Source: Atrina japonica (taxonomy: Eukaryota > Mollusca > Bivalvia > Pterioida > Pinnidae). From it: 64,000 bases of DNA. The stretch lies in contig BROG01000081.1 in assembly GCA_030159075.1 (NCBI GenBank), forward strand, positions 1,024,001-1,088,000, in the 5' to 3' direction. The position numbers and the translations under genes are program-made. Below the pieces are notes generated by a model. That model did not search any database. It was given only the letters and a program-made list of their open reading frames with translations, and was not told the DNA's origin. Of the stretch, positions 25,416-36,790 are shown one piece after another (the stretch's first letter is position 1; the number at the start of each line of letters is the position of its first letter).

Positions 25416-26399
25416 CATGTATTTTACTTGATAATAAGCGTTGTCTATCAGATGACCTTTGTATTATGATTTTCTAAGAATTTTCCAGAAAAAAATGTTA
25501 CATGCCATCAAGTGAGGGTTTAATCTTGATAGGTATTAAATCTTCAAATAATGACAATAGCAAAAAAAAAATTAATTAGGAAAGTGTGTGTATTGATGAT
25601 GGCTAAACCTTCATCAATAGACAGGTAAGTCCAAATTAATTTTTTTTCCTCTGTTTCTATGTATATTTGTATATGATATTTTTCTGCAATTCCTGCAATT
25701 TTTAACTGATTGGTCAGCAGGAAGCCACATGTATTATTAATCAAACTTGACCTTGAAGTGTCAGGGGGTCATTTTGATGATAATCAAACAGCAATCAGTG
25801 GAACAACAAGACAGATTACTGTTAAGTATCTTCTTCATTAAGTCTGCTTCCTGCAGCTATAAATTCTCCCACTCAAAATTACCTATCATGAATTGTACAT
25901 CCATCACCACCACAAGATACCACTTTCACCACCAAGATAAGAGAGACAGAAAACTTCAATGAAATGACAAAATAGCCCTAAACTTGGCATACCATCAACA
26001 GGAAGATATTTCTACTAATACTTCATTCTATTTAACGGCTAAATACTCATATAATCTGAGGATTCAATCTCCATACTGTCTTGGGTCATCATAACACACT
26101 GGAATTTGACCTTGACCTTGGCAATCATCCATTTGGTGGTCTGATCTTTCAAGGCCACATGTTTGTTGCACACGTGCAGATGTTTTAAGGGCAGTTTAAC
26201 TGGACATAAAGGTCATTTGCAGTTGATTTTTTTTATATGAGTTAAATTTGATAGAGAATCAAAATAAACACTTCAAACTCATACCTACAATATCCTTCAT
26301 CCTTACTGGATTTACAGCAAAAAGTCTGGCATATCTTATATAAAAAAAAAAGTTCTGGTTTGTTTTACTTGAAATGAATGCATGTTCTCCTCTCCACAA
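25416..26399. other. Noncoding stretch
   Basis: No feature supported; 60-70 codon frames look random. Confidence 0.4.
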
Positions 26400-26680
26400 T
26401 TTATAGCCTAATTCACATAACTTGGCGGGGCGGTGTAACCTTTGGATTATCATATGGATAATTCTACTCACTTTTCAATTATGACAAGCTTCATGGGAAA
26501 AGTGTTTTAATCCTTGCTGGACACTCGTAGATTGAGTGACAAGAAGGAGACATTACACGTAATTGCGTAATTGTAATGTCATTATGCCACATTACCTAAA
26601 ATTCAAACTTGTCCAGGTCAAGATGGAGTTCATGTGACTCTAACTCATCAGCTGCAAGTTATATGGATTTTGCTGTACCT
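26400..26680 (+). repeat. Dispersed ~270-bp repeat, copy 3
   Basis: Starts CACATAACTTGGCGGGGCGG and ends GCAAGTTATATGGATTTTGC. The ends are therefore partly inverted (ATAACTTGGC / GCAAGTTAT), which supports a terminal-inverted-repeat element. Confidence 0.7.
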
Positions 26681-26726
26681 ATACATTTACATATTTTTGC
26701 AAAATACAAACAGTATCTCAATGGAT

Positions 26727-26815
26727 ACTTATGTTACTCTGTGTTATGATGTACATGTATTACTTATGTTCCTAATGTGTTAAGATGTACATGTATTACT
26801 TATGTTACTTCATAC
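26727..26815 (+). repeat. Short tandem duplication of ~44 bp
   Basis: The segment ending in AAGATGTACATGTATTACTT with ATGTT is present twice with small differences. Confidence 0.6.
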
Positions 26816-28209
26816 TTGTGAAAAGAAAATATGTTCCATACATGTATTTAATTGTATTATAACAAATAAGTTCAACATCAAAAGTTTGCTTTTCCTCTTT
26901 TGCAAACAAACATACATGTATGTATATTTTCCAACATACTCAGGAGTAAAATGCAGAAGACTTTAATTTCGTGAGTTGCAACAATAATATCGAACATGTA
27001 TATAAACAGAGGTGTTACATGTCTCTGCTATGACTACACATCCTGATCCTCTTATTGTGAGTATGTATTTTTGCCGTTTTCAGAAGTTAAAACTTCTTTA
27101 CTGGCATGCTTCTTGCAATGCTGTTATTAGTAATTATTTTGTAGTAAAACTTTGATAAAACCAAATTTTTATGCAAACATTGGCTAGATATTGGAATTGT
27201 TTATGAAGTTCCACTGCTGATTTACCCGACATATAATTTATTTATAGTATGTCATTAATGTAAAGTCAAATCCTTTACATTTAAAGGTCAATGAATTTTA
27301 AAAAAAACATTTGACACGGAACTTGTATATTATGTTGTATAAACAGGGAGGTACAGACAAACAAATAAATGCCTCTTCTGGAAAGAAACAAATAATTCCC
27401 AGATAGAGTTATCTCCCCTTTTGTATGTGAAACTGTCAGAATTAAAACGTTTATAGTGTTCTGTTTTTCCTTATGTCAGCACAAAACTGTGACAACAACA
27501 AAACCATGACAACAACAAAACAACAACAAAAAATAATACTAAAATAAAGCTTTAATTATTGAAAATGTTTATTTCTAAAAACTCACATGGGACCTGCAAA
27601 TGTGAAAAAAACAAAATAAACACACACAAAACTTATGTTTACCAAGTTTAAAGCATGTCTGGTCCCAGCTGCTTGTATTTTATTTTAATTTTTTTGGGGG
27701 GGGGGGGTATTCTCTTTAACTTTTTTATAGTGCTATTAGGACTGAGGGTCAGTTCATCTAAAGTACATGTACATTGTACAACTCAGAAACCAAAATTTTT
27801 CAGTGTTTGTAGAGGATTACATTACAGGAGTTCTCGCAGCTGACCAGACTATGCCACACAAAATGGATATATATTCAAGTTGTTTTTACAAAAGAAATAC
27901 ACATGTAGACCTCGGTACATCAAAAGCAATCTCTACTTTGGTAAACATGAACAGTATGATGCTGCCTAGTTTTATGTTTGTATTTCCTGTATGTAAACAC
28001 AGATCATAACATTCATTAAAGTCCAACATGGGGAGAGAATTAATCCGTATCATTAGGAATATTATTAATTGCAAATTTGATAAAACAAAATGGAGCAAAA
28101 ATAATCTTTTGCGGTTAAGTGATCTTGTTTTATATCAAAATTCTAGGAGTCAATAACCTTCCACAAAAATTCAAATCTTGTTAAAATGCTGTTTACATTT
28201 ATCGAGGTA
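26816..28209. other. Noncoding stretch
   Basis: Contains a short GGGGGGGGGG run at about 27698-27707 and AACAACAAAA repeats near 27492-27530. Frames at 27655-28098 are not convincing. Confidence 0.4.
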
Positions 28210-28440
28210 CAGTAGAACTTCAACTAAAGACCACCTCTCTTAGGAGACCACTGCACTTGGGAAACCACCTTAGGAGACCACCTCACTTTTAAGGTGATTA
28301 ACATTCAAAAATCAGTCTCTTGAAAATTTTCTTAGTGAAAATCAAATAAGTCCAGACCCTTACTCAAGAGACCAGTTCACGTCTGATTGGACCACTTTTA
28401 GTCAGTTTGGCATTTTTATTATGGAGACCAGCTGTATATT
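28210..28440. mobile_element. Mariner-like MITE copy, right end eroded
   Basis: Begins after TA with CAGTAGAACTTCAACTAAAG, then ACCACCTCTCTTAGGAGACC. The right terminus is not clear. Confidence 0.5.
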
Positions 28441-28920
28441 GCTTACCACCGTCATCCAAGATGACCACTGGTGTAAACAAGAAATCAAATCAAATAAGAG
28501 AAAATTAACTGAAAGATGTACAGTGTGTTTTATTCAGCAAGGTGTTGAAGTACATTTTTTGTGAATTTTTTTTTTTTTAGTTTCTTTAAATTTGCTTTTT
28601 TAGGTTACTGTGTGTGGATCAACATTTTAATTTTCGTATAAACTTTTTTTTTTAATACTTACCTAATTTAAAACCAACTACATCAACTTAAAGGTAAACA
28701 ATATAGATAACTAAACAACCTATTATACAACTATTTTTGTTTGCGAGGGTTTATGTGGTTCATATAAAGAACTCACAAAGTGTTAGCTCTATCTAAGTCC
28801 CATATACTGTCATTCAGTAAACATTACAAGCAATGATATCATTTCACATCATAGAAATATGTTAAAACAGAAGAAGTAATAAACCGAATTTGACGAGATT
28901 TTTGGAAAGATAATCATTAA

Positions 28921-29004
28921 CCCTTTCAACACTACAGACGATAGTAAACTGATCTAAGACAATATGAAAAGAGTATACCAATAACATAATTAGGGGTCAA
29001 GGGA
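28921..29004. mobile_element. TTAA-flanked 84-bp MITE (piggyBac-like)
   Basis: TTAA at 28917-28920 and 29005-29008. Ends CCCTTTCAACACT and AGGGGTCAAGGGA are inverted. The interior AAAAGAGTATACCA is shared with 13219-13304. Confidence 0.65.
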
Positions 29005-29399
29005 TTAAGAGGAGGCAATGGTCCCTGTATTATGTGCTCTTTCTCATAGATCTATCATATACCGTACAGAATATTGATAGCAGAACTGACTTTATGATAA
29101 TGTTGCTTGTATACATACACAAAATCTAATAAATTTGGTTTTTTCCTATGCTACATTACAAGCAATGTTTGTGTTTTATTATTCTTGAAATTTAGAAGAT
29201 GGGATATGAAATACACTGCAAGATTTATAAAGCATGTATATGAACTGTGTACAAAACATCAAACATTTAAGATTTTAAAGTTTAATGAACTTGACTGAGT
29301 TTTAAAAGATTTAAAGTAATTTTTTTTTTTAGATTTATCAATAAATACTGTAAGAAATAGTATATTTAGCTTTTATCATTCAATTTACATATGTATTAC

Positions 29400-29560
29400 A
29401 ATGGTGTATTATGGCACACTCAACTTTTTTATGGTTGATGGGAAAATTAGGTACATGTATTTAATGTAGATGGGAAGAGCCCACCAGACTTCAGCTAGTA
29501 AACTGGCAACTGTGGTCAGTCAAATCAACTTAGATTCCAGGAGCATGTTAACCCAGCTTA
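29400..29560 (-). repeat. Degraded SINE tail, reverse orientation
   Basis: ATTATGGCACACTCAACTT and AAGAGCCCACCAGACTTCAG resemble the reverse of the ..TTGAGTATGGCGTAAAA tail family, with heavy divergence. Confidence 0.4.
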
Positions 29561-29581
29561 TTTGATGTGAAATACAATGTA

Positions 29582-29705
29582 CAGTAAAACCTGCTTTATC
29601 TACCACCTATGTATAAAGACCACCTGGTCACAAATAACATTTTTTGCTCTCCCCAATAGTACCATTTGTGTACAAATCAACCACTATATAAAGAGTTTTT
29701 TTTGT
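29582..29705 (+). mobile_element. Mariner-like MITE, 5' fragment
   Basis: Starts after TA with CAGTAAAACCTGCTTTATCT and holds TATAAAGACCACCTGGTCAC and TTTGTGTACAAATCAACC. The right third is missing. Confidence 0.65.
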
Positions 29706-30456
29706 GGTTAAATTGTTCTTTACAGCTTTTCTTAAATAAAACACTTTGGCATACTTTTCTATAAGCAATTATAATGACTGCCCAATCAGCGATGCATTGC
29801 CATGGTAGTTAGGACCAAAAGTTAGGATTTAGGACTTAAGACCTTTCGTAAAACGGGCCTTTGGCTCCCTACAAAATAAATGCTTTGGGGTCTTTGTTTT
29901 GTTTCTCTTTTTTTATCACAGATAGGCCTTGGAAATATATGACACAGAAATGTATGTGATTATATACAAAAGTCAGCATAGTTATCCATCAAAAGAATAT
30001 TATTCATAATCTATGAATCCATTACCGATACTGACCCAATAATGGAACTGATTATGTAGTTAGAATGATGCAATCAAACAGTTTAAGAGACATATCGACT
30101 CAAAAACTAAACCGTAATGATGACTTATATTATAAAACTATATCATTTCCGTAGAGTCGCAATCATTCATATATTTGTCATTGATCATTCAGGGGAAAAA
30201 AGAAAACAAAAAACACATGAAAAAAATCCAATTGTTTGAATCTGAATCAGTAAATTATCTTTTAGTTAACATTCTAGCGATGTATAAATGTCATATCAAT
30301 TCGAAAATGAAAAGTTACATTGTAGGAAATTTGGTTTGACATTGCTGAAAAATGTTATTTGTAATTTAGTAAAGAGAATACCAAATATACAGATTATTGA
30401 TGCAATCTTGCATAACTCTGAACATTTACATATGATAAAATTTCTTGTCTATACAG

Positions 30457-30615
30457 TAAAACCTGCTTTAGCAACCAACTGTATATAAAGACCACCTGGT
30501 TACTAAGACCATGTTTTGCTGTTCCCAACAATATCATTTGTGTACAAATCAATTTGTATATAATATAAAGACCACCTCCTTATAAAGACTGATTTTGTTA
30601 AGTCTCTAAGGGACA
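30457..30615 (+). mobile_element. Mariner-like MITE, 5' part
   Basis: Starts after TA with CAGTAAAACCTGCTTTAGCA. The interior is the same as the copy at 45265-45448 and ends near GTCTCTAAGGGACATAAC without the right terminus. Confidence 0.65.
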
Positions 30616-31071
30616 TAACTTCAAAAAAAATAATAATAAAAAATATTTGATAGCAAATTTAACCTTGACATCACACATATAAAACAGTCTGTCTGCATAA
30701 TTGATAAAAATTCAAAATCCATGGCCTGGCACAATAAAACAAAAATGACTAAGTCTAAGGAAAATTCTAAAATCCGATCATTAATATTCTGGTGTCTACA
30801 AATTAGTTTCCATGGTTACTACCACAACTTGTATTGCTCACAAGTCATGTACCTGAAGTTAAAAGGTCACTGGTAACAAAACTCTTGATTGATGTTTTAA
30901 ACAATATCCTTAAGGTGGCTGGATATGTATATGTAAAAGTTGATAGTTGGTAGTTAGATGTTTTTGGTGGGTCAGTCTGAGCACCACTAAATAATTTACT
31001 TTTATTTTTCACCTAAAGTTTCACAACCATATGCTGTGTAATAACAAGCTGATTTCTCATTTCTATTTCAG
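30616..31071 (+). other. Upstream region or intron 5' of the channel gene
   Basis: Noncoding and AT-rich. It ends in a clear pyrimidine tract and AG (TCTATTTCAG, 31062-31071), which suggests an upstream, perhaps noncoding, exon further left that I could not identify. Confidence 0.5.
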
Positions 31072-31090
31072 AGGTCTTAAACAAGAACAT

Positions 31091-32923
31091 ATGAAGTTTT
31101 CAGCATTTGGCAAGTTGGGTTATTTCCATGACCACCTTAAAATGGTAAATTCCAAAGCAGCAAGGCGGAGACAAACAGCCTTGGCTTTAGTGGCAGAACT
31201 AGGCTCCGAAAGTAATGCTCATGGACTGGCTAAAATTGCCTCATCACAACGTACAAAGCGAAAAGTGACATGGGCGTTGCTGGTAATCATCGGCTTTACA
31301 GCAGCTACCATTCAGTTGTCACTTCTGGTTAAAAAATACTTACAATTCCAGGTCGTTGAGGTTTCCGAAATGAAGGATGGAATGCCGGTTGAATTTCCAT
31401 CAGTTACGATATGTAATATACATGCTATGTCATTGACTAAATTAAAAGAACGGATGAAATATGTTCGTGAATATGCAATGTGGTTTGAGTTTATGGAGAT
31501 TGTGTCCTTTGGTGATCATTTACAAGCACGGGTGGAATCTACACAAGGATTTTATGAAAATATGTTGGAAGAGGCTAGACTCATAGGCCACGATCTTAAT
31601 GATACATTGCTACATTGTCAATTTAATCAGCAGTTATGCAATCCGAGTAATTTCACAAAATTCTTTGACGGGAAAAATTACTACAACTGTTACACTTTTA
31701 ACAGCCACAGAATAAATGGCAAGAAATATATACACGCAACAGGGCCGCAAAATGGATTATCAATAGTTATGGCCCTTGATAATGATGATCCACCACTAGG
31801 TGGCTTTGGATTATACAATGTTGATGATAACATTGCTCACAGTGCTGGTCTTCGTGTTCAGGTTCATGCACCAAATACTATGCCGAGTCCAGTGGATCAT
31901 GGATTTGACATCCCTCCTGGATATTCGTCATCTGTTGGTCTTAAAGCCGTGCTTAACTCACGACAATCGGACCCTTATGGCAATTGTACAAAGGAAATGT
32001 TAGAATCAACAACAGCATATAGAAACACAATTTTTTCCTGTTTACAATTGTGCAAACAACGTAAAGTCATTAAAGAATGTGGTTGTCGATCCTCTGGGTT
32101 ACCTGACACTGGCCATCAAAATCTGTCATACTGTGGCACCATTCAGGACTGGCGAAATTTATATCTGTCTTTGACCTTGAATGGCTCCACCCAAACGAAT
32201 CTGTACATCCATGAACTCAAATGTGAGGTGGACATTTTGCATAAGCTGTCCAATGACAGAAGTTACGAGGTTGAATGCAAATGTTTTCAGCCATGTAAAG
32301 AGACAACATACCAGAAGTCCATCTCGCTATCGTATTGGCCATTAGAATTCTACCAATACAATGCCCTTCAAAGGTTCTATAAAGACAGGATAAATGAAAC
32401 ATTTATGGCAGAAGCTTATAATTTTTTGGATGAGCACATAAAAAAGTACGAAAAGTTATCCGCAAATTTGACAGATGAAAATCAAGCAAAAATTCTCAAT
32501 TCTGACATTTCGTTAGAGGAGCGACAAAAAATTCAGAGGGCCACACAACTAATTCACCAGAATTTATTAAGACTCAATGTCTACTTGGAGGATTTAAGTG
32601 TCACAGAATTTAAGCAAATGCCTGCCTATGGTATCGCAGATTTATTTGCTGACATAGGTGGTACACTTGGTCTATGGATGGGAATTTCCGTTTTGACTAT
32701 CATGGAGCTGGTAGAATTACTTATTCGTCTTGCCGTATTATTATTCAATTCTGAAAATAAAATTCCAGATCCTGATGATCCTGTTAGTAATGGAATGTTG
32801 GAACATACTGACCAATACCCTCACGAACATTACGACCCATATCACCAGCCAGAGTTTCAAACATTTGAGAAGAATGATTATGGACGAACTCATGCTGAAA
32901 ATTCCAATAATTCACCCGTATGA
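31091..32923 (+). CDS. DEG/ENaC family sodium channel, FaNaC/ASIC-like
   Basis: A 610-residue trimeric cation-channel subunit of the degenerin/ENaC superfamily, at the plasma membrane with both termini cytosolic. Visible in order: His-Gly gating motif NAHGLAKI (H44-G45); TM1 about 58-80; post-TM1 FPSVTICN (102-109); CYTFNS (200-205); PYGNC (295-299); a Cys-rich ectodomain with Cys at about 299, 317, 321, 330, 332, 348, 378, 396, 398 and 402; then TM2 with GGTLGLW and the selectivity-filter triplet G531-I-S533. Several N-x-S/T sites lie in the ectodomain. An Asp (D517) sits at the aligned Deg position before TM2; I recall this for molluscan FMRFamide-gated channels, whereas ASICs have Gly. The whole CDS is in one exon. 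A splice acceptor at 31070-31071 lies in frame upstream, so the N-terminus could extend through an unseen exon. I chose the first Met after the acceptor. The ligand cannot be assigned. Confidence 0.93.
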   Translation: MKFSAFGKLGYFHDHLKMVNSKAARRRQTALALVAELGSESNAHGLAKIASSQRTKRKVTWALLVIIGFTAATIQLSLLVKKYLQFQVVEVSEMKDGMPVEFPSVTICNIHAMSLTKLKERMKYVREYAMWFEFMEIVSFGDHLQARVESTQGFYENMLEEARLIGHDLNDTLLHCQFNQQLCNPSNFTKFFDGKNYYNCYTFNSHRINGKKYIHATGPQNGLSIVMALDNDDPPLGGFGLYNVDDNIAHSAGLRVQVHAPNTMPSPVDHGFDIPPGYSSSVGLKAVLNSRQSDPYGNCTKEMLESTTAYRNTIFSCLQLCKQRKVIKECGCRSSGLPDTGHQNLSYCGTIQDWRNLYLSLTLNGSTQTNLYIHELKCEVDILHKLSNDRSYEVECKCFQPCKETTYQKSISLSYWPLEFYQYNALQRFYKDRINETFMAEAYNFLDEHIKKYEKLSANLTDENQAKILNSDISLEERQKIQRATQLIHQNLLRLNVYLEDLSVTEFKQMPAYGIADLFADIGGTLGLWMGISVLTIMELVELLIRLAVLLFNSENKIPDPDDPVSNGMLEHTDQYPHEHYDPYHQPEFQTFEKNDYGRTHAENSNNSPV

Positions 32924-33371
32924 CAGGGGGAAATAACTCTTGGTTATTGAATTTGAAATGCATACCAAATGCATGAGTGCGAGCTAGAGTGTAGTCTATA
33001 ATTTGACTGCCATGACTTCTATAAACTGTTGTGATGGCTGCGAGGAAAGTCCCAGGGGTTTAGCTTCACTATCTGAATGAATATATCAAGCTCGAGGAAG
33101 CTTGGAGTTCAGTCATTCTACATGTAGATATCCCTCTACCAATAATTCATTTTGGAGTCAATGGGCAATATTCAGCAGTGGAACACAAAAGCACAGGAAA
33201 TTTGCATTTAAGTCTGCCACATGTCACTCATATGTAGCTATTTATGGATTCGGTTTTTATTCCTTGTTGGACAACATTTACATTAGGAGTGTACATGTGA
33301 TTCAACGACACGTGAACCATTATCAGAGCTATTAACCAGGTTGATCTTCCAAATGAAACTTTATGAATAAA
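32924..33371 (+). terminator. 3' UTR with candidate poly(A) signal
   Basis: An AATAAA hexamer at 33366-33371 lies about 440 bp after the channel stop codon. Another AATAAA is near 34000. Which one is used cannot be told. Confidence 0.4.
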
Positions 33372-34504
33372 AAAATTATCTGACTGGTATTTTGAGAAAT
33401 TCATTTTAATGAGTGGATAAAAAATGTATCTGCCAATGCAATGTTATTGACAGATTATTTTACAAGTAATAAATTGGAAGGTAGATAAAATGTGAAAAAT
33501 ATCATTCCTTTTGTAACGATAATGATCAAGAGCCATAAAAATGGGACAACCTTTATAAAGTATGGATGATCTACAATAACAAAATGATATTTGGACATTA
33601 CAAAGATGTTTGACATTTAAACTGGTAAAGAGGCATGGATAGGATAACCTTTTTGATGACTTGATGTCATTTTGCTGGTATAAGGATAAATTAATTTGAA
33701 ATATAACTTGTAATGAAGATCCCATTTATTTTATACAAGGTACATGTACATCTTTGTCATCACACCCAAAAATTAGATTCCGTGAAGAAATTTGAGTTTA
33801 TCTTTGTACAATTGCTAACGAACCCTCGGATGGCAGGAAGGAGTGTAAAGAAGTCAAAATATTTTCACAAGCAAATGGCTGTGATTGTTTATATATACAT
33901 GTATACATACAATGTATGTAAATATATTGTAAACACACAAAATGATGACTACTACTTCATCTAGTGCAATATGTCAAAATCTTAATGTACTTTGAGGAAT
34001 AAAATCACAGTAGAAGCACATTTTTTCTTTCCACCATTAAAATCTGGCTTCCACTGCACAGCTAAAAAAATGTTGATGTATATTCACAATTATATATGCT
34101 TTTTTTTAGATATACATCCTTTTTTTAGATATACCGGTACATCTTTTTTTTTTTTTTGAAATACATCATTTAAGATATTTTAACCCCCATGTATCTAAAT
34201 GATAGGTTCTGTTCTGTTGTTTTAGACCAGCCTATTGTTATCTAATATATATATATATATCATCTGCCTTATATCTTTAACATGACAAAATAAATTTGCC
34301 CTTGACATTGTTTCAGATATTATGCCATATTAAAACCAGTTTTTAAATTTGGTGGGGTTTTTTTTTTGGGGGGGGGGTTGTTCTCACATATTGAACACAT
34401 TTCAAAACTTATCTTTATGTTAAAAAAAAAGAAATAGTGACAAAAACATGTGCAATAAGAATATCGTCTATGGTACATAATATTGATGTTTGATTTTAAT
34501 TTGA
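33372..34504. other. Noncoding stretch
   Basis: AT-rich, with TTTTTTTAGATATAC-type short duplications near 34098-34155 and a T9-G10 run near 34362-34378. No gene. Confidence 0.4.
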
Positions 34505-34690
34505 TTTTGAATGTTGTTTAACGCCACACTCAACTATTTTTCAGTTATACAGTGGTGGACAGTTTTTAATGATGGAGGAGAGAGTCCAGTTACAATGTAC
34601 CCAGGAAGAGTCCACCAACCTTTCACAAATAGCCTGAAAAACTTTCTCACAAAAATCAGCTTAGGTTCCAGTGGGGATCAAACCTGTGCT
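34505..34690 (-). repeat. tRNA-derived SINE, reverse copy of an inverted pair
   Basis: On + it reads GTTTAACGCCACACTCAAC..AGTCCACCAACCTTTCAC..CCAGTGGGGATCAAACC, which is the reverse of the SINE tail-to-head order. Confidence 0.65.
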
Positions 34691-34885
34691 AACCAGAAGT
34701 GAGCACCTCTGGTTCGAATCCTGCTAGGGTCATTTCGAATTAAGTGGGAAAGTTTGCCAGTTTTCTTGCGGAAGGTCAGTGGTCTTTACCCGGGTAACCG
34801 GGGTTTCTCCTCCACCAATAAAAACTGGACGCCATCATATGACTGAAAGATTGTTGAGTATGGCGTAAAACAAAAAATCAAATCA
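34691..34885 (+). repeat. tRNA-derived SINE, forward copy of an inverted pair
   Basis: It has a perfect B-box GGTTCGAATCC (34711-34721), then AAGTTTGCCAGTTTTC, GGTTTCTCCTCCACCAATAA, and a tail TTGTTGAGTATGGCGTAAAA followed by an A-rich AATCAAATCAAATTAAATC end. It lies head to head with the preceding reverse copy. Confidence 0.75.
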
Positions 34886-35625
34886 AATTAAATCAAACCA
34901 GAAGTGAGAGATTTCATGGTTCAAAGCACTATGCTAGACTAAGCACTGGGCTACAGAGGCCCTAATATGTCACTTTAATTTTAAAAGTTTGCAGAATCAA
35001 GGAACTCTGTCCCTTCTTTAAGTTTAAACTTCTGTAACTTAAACAAATTCAAAATACACAATGCTGTCTACAGCACCCATCCTCAGACTATGACCTAACT
35101 CTGTACCTGCTTTCATTTAGATGTACATATATGATATATACATGTACAGCAGAAATTACCTGTGCAATATGTTCATCCTTCACAGCCAAATTGTCTTCAA
35201 ACAAATTTGTCAATTTAGTGTTTATTCAGATATTGTAAATTTTTAACTAAGCTACTGTTTTTCAAAAAAAGTTTCATGCATGTTAAATCAAGGAACTGGA
35301 ATATTTGTAACTTCTTAAAAAAAAAATTCACATGTATATTAACATTCATATGAAAATTTACAAATAAAACTCATGTTAAAGAGATTTATATGAGATTAAA
35401 TTATTCCTATGACACAGGCGCATATGATATTTCATGTGTATTCACATGAAAAAATTCTGCTGAGTACAGAGGTTAGCAATGGAAATATTGTTGATGAAAT
35501 AATAATAACAAAGGTTACTTTAAGTCCGAAGGTTATCTGTTGGTCATTCTACTGTGAATTAATGCTTTGGATATGGATTTAGTTATTAGTGGCCCTATCA
35601 TCAGAGAGAGAGATATTGTGAAGAT
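34886..35625. other. Noncoding stretch
   Basis: No supported feature. A minus-strand open piece at about 35155-35215 ends in a GTAATT donor-like site but lacks any acceptor. Confidence 0.4.
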
Positions 35626-36065
35626 GGTGATTATTTTTGCTTTTATCATTTCTATAAAGTAACTGTCTTTAAAAGGGGTCATATTGTAGAGGCAGTCATT
35701 TCTACAAAGTAACTACGGTGAAACTTGTATATAAAGACCTCCTTAGAGACACAAGAAAATTGGTCTTTATAAGGAGGTGGTCTTTATAAAGAGGTTGATT
35801 TGTACACAAATGGTACTATTGGGGGCAGCAAAAAATGGTCTTTGTTACCAGGTGGTCTTTATACACAGGTGGTCCCTAAACCAGGTTTTACTCTATCTTC
35901 TGAAGTGGTTGTATTGTAGAGGTAGTCATTTCTACAAGTTAACTGACTTTTAAAGTGGTTGTATTATAGAGGTAGTCATTTCTACAAGGTAACTATCTTC
36001 TAAAGTGGTCATACTGTAGAGGTGGTCCTATTGTAGAGGTAGTTATTTCTACAAGGTAACTTTCT
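35626..36065 (+). repeat. Degenerate ~58-bp tandem repeat
   Basis: Units of the form GTCATTTCTACAAGGTAACT then AAGTGGTCATATTGTAGAGG repeat about five times, split by the MITE at 35716-35893. Confidence 0.75.
35716..35893. mobile_element. Mariner-like MITE, 178 bp, near intact
   Basis: Ends CGGTGAAACTTGTATATAAA and, reversed, GAGTAAAACCTGGTTTAG. TA lies on both sides (35714-35715, 35894-35895). The host repeat unit is rejoined exactly (GTAAC-TA-TCTTCT) when the element and one TA are removed. Confidence 0.85.
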
Positions 36066-36074
36066 TTTTAAGTG

Positions 36075-36350
36075 GTTATCGTTTTATAGAGGATCTCATC
36101 TTTTATGAGGTGGTAGCCATATTGTTTAAGTTATCATTAGTAACAATTTGGCTGATAGTGGAGGAGAAAGTTATTTTATAGGTGATCTCATGTTTTAAGA
36201 GCTGATGGCATATTGTAAAAAGGTATCATCAGCAACAAAGTGACTGCTAGTGGAGGAGAGAGTAATTTATGGAGGATCTCATCTTTTAAGAGGTGGTGGT
36301 CATGTTGTTTAAATTATCATCATCACAAAGGTGGCTGATGCATTGATCAT
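36075..36350 (+). repeat. Degenerate ~94-bp tandem repeat, 3 copies
   Basis: Each copy has GGATCTCATCTTTTAAGAGG, then a TATCATCA..CAAAGTGGCTGATAGTGG segment and GGAGGAGAGAG. Confidence 0.65.
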
Positions 36351-36448
36351 TATATTTTACCATGTGTTTGTATTATAGCTGTTACCATTATACAGAGGTT
36401 GGCACTAGTAAAGGTGTCACTTGTAATACAGTGAGCATTATGTCCAGT

Positions 36449-36568
36449 TCCATTGTGCTGACTTTAACTTTCAGTTTCCTTTCATAAATATACTTGTACA
36501 TTAACATTGACTATTGTGGTGACTTTTACTTTCAGTTTCTTTTTATAAATATTCTTGTACATAAGCAG
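36449..36568 (+). repeat. ~60-bp tandem duplication
   Basis: Two copies of a block containing GTGACTTTTACTTTCAGTTT and TATAAATATTCTTGTACAT. Confidence 0.65.
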
Positions 36569-36651
36569 TGATAATATATATGATGCATAAACATGTATTC
36601 AAAGTGGCCTTTAATGCATATACTTGTATTTCATTTATTTATTCATTTTTC

Positions 36652-36790
36652 TTACAGTGGCGCCTGTTTGGAGAGACCACCTCAAAAAAGATTTATCTAT
36701 AAAGGATTATTTAACAAAATTGTATTCAGATTGTGGTCTTATAAGACAGGTGGTCATTCATGATAGGTTTCCTGGTATTATCATTTTTTC
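36652..36790. mobile_element. Mariner-like MITE fragment
   Basis: CAGTGGCGCCTGTTTGGAGA then GACCACCTC; later TGGTCTTATAAGACAGGTGG. Right end lost. Confidence 0.45.

Noticed and set aside
35150..35215. Minus-strand exon-like piece NLFEDNLAVKDEHIAQ before a GTAATT donor
   Set aside because: No acceptor AG lies in the open interval upstream and it matches nothing expected in INTS13.
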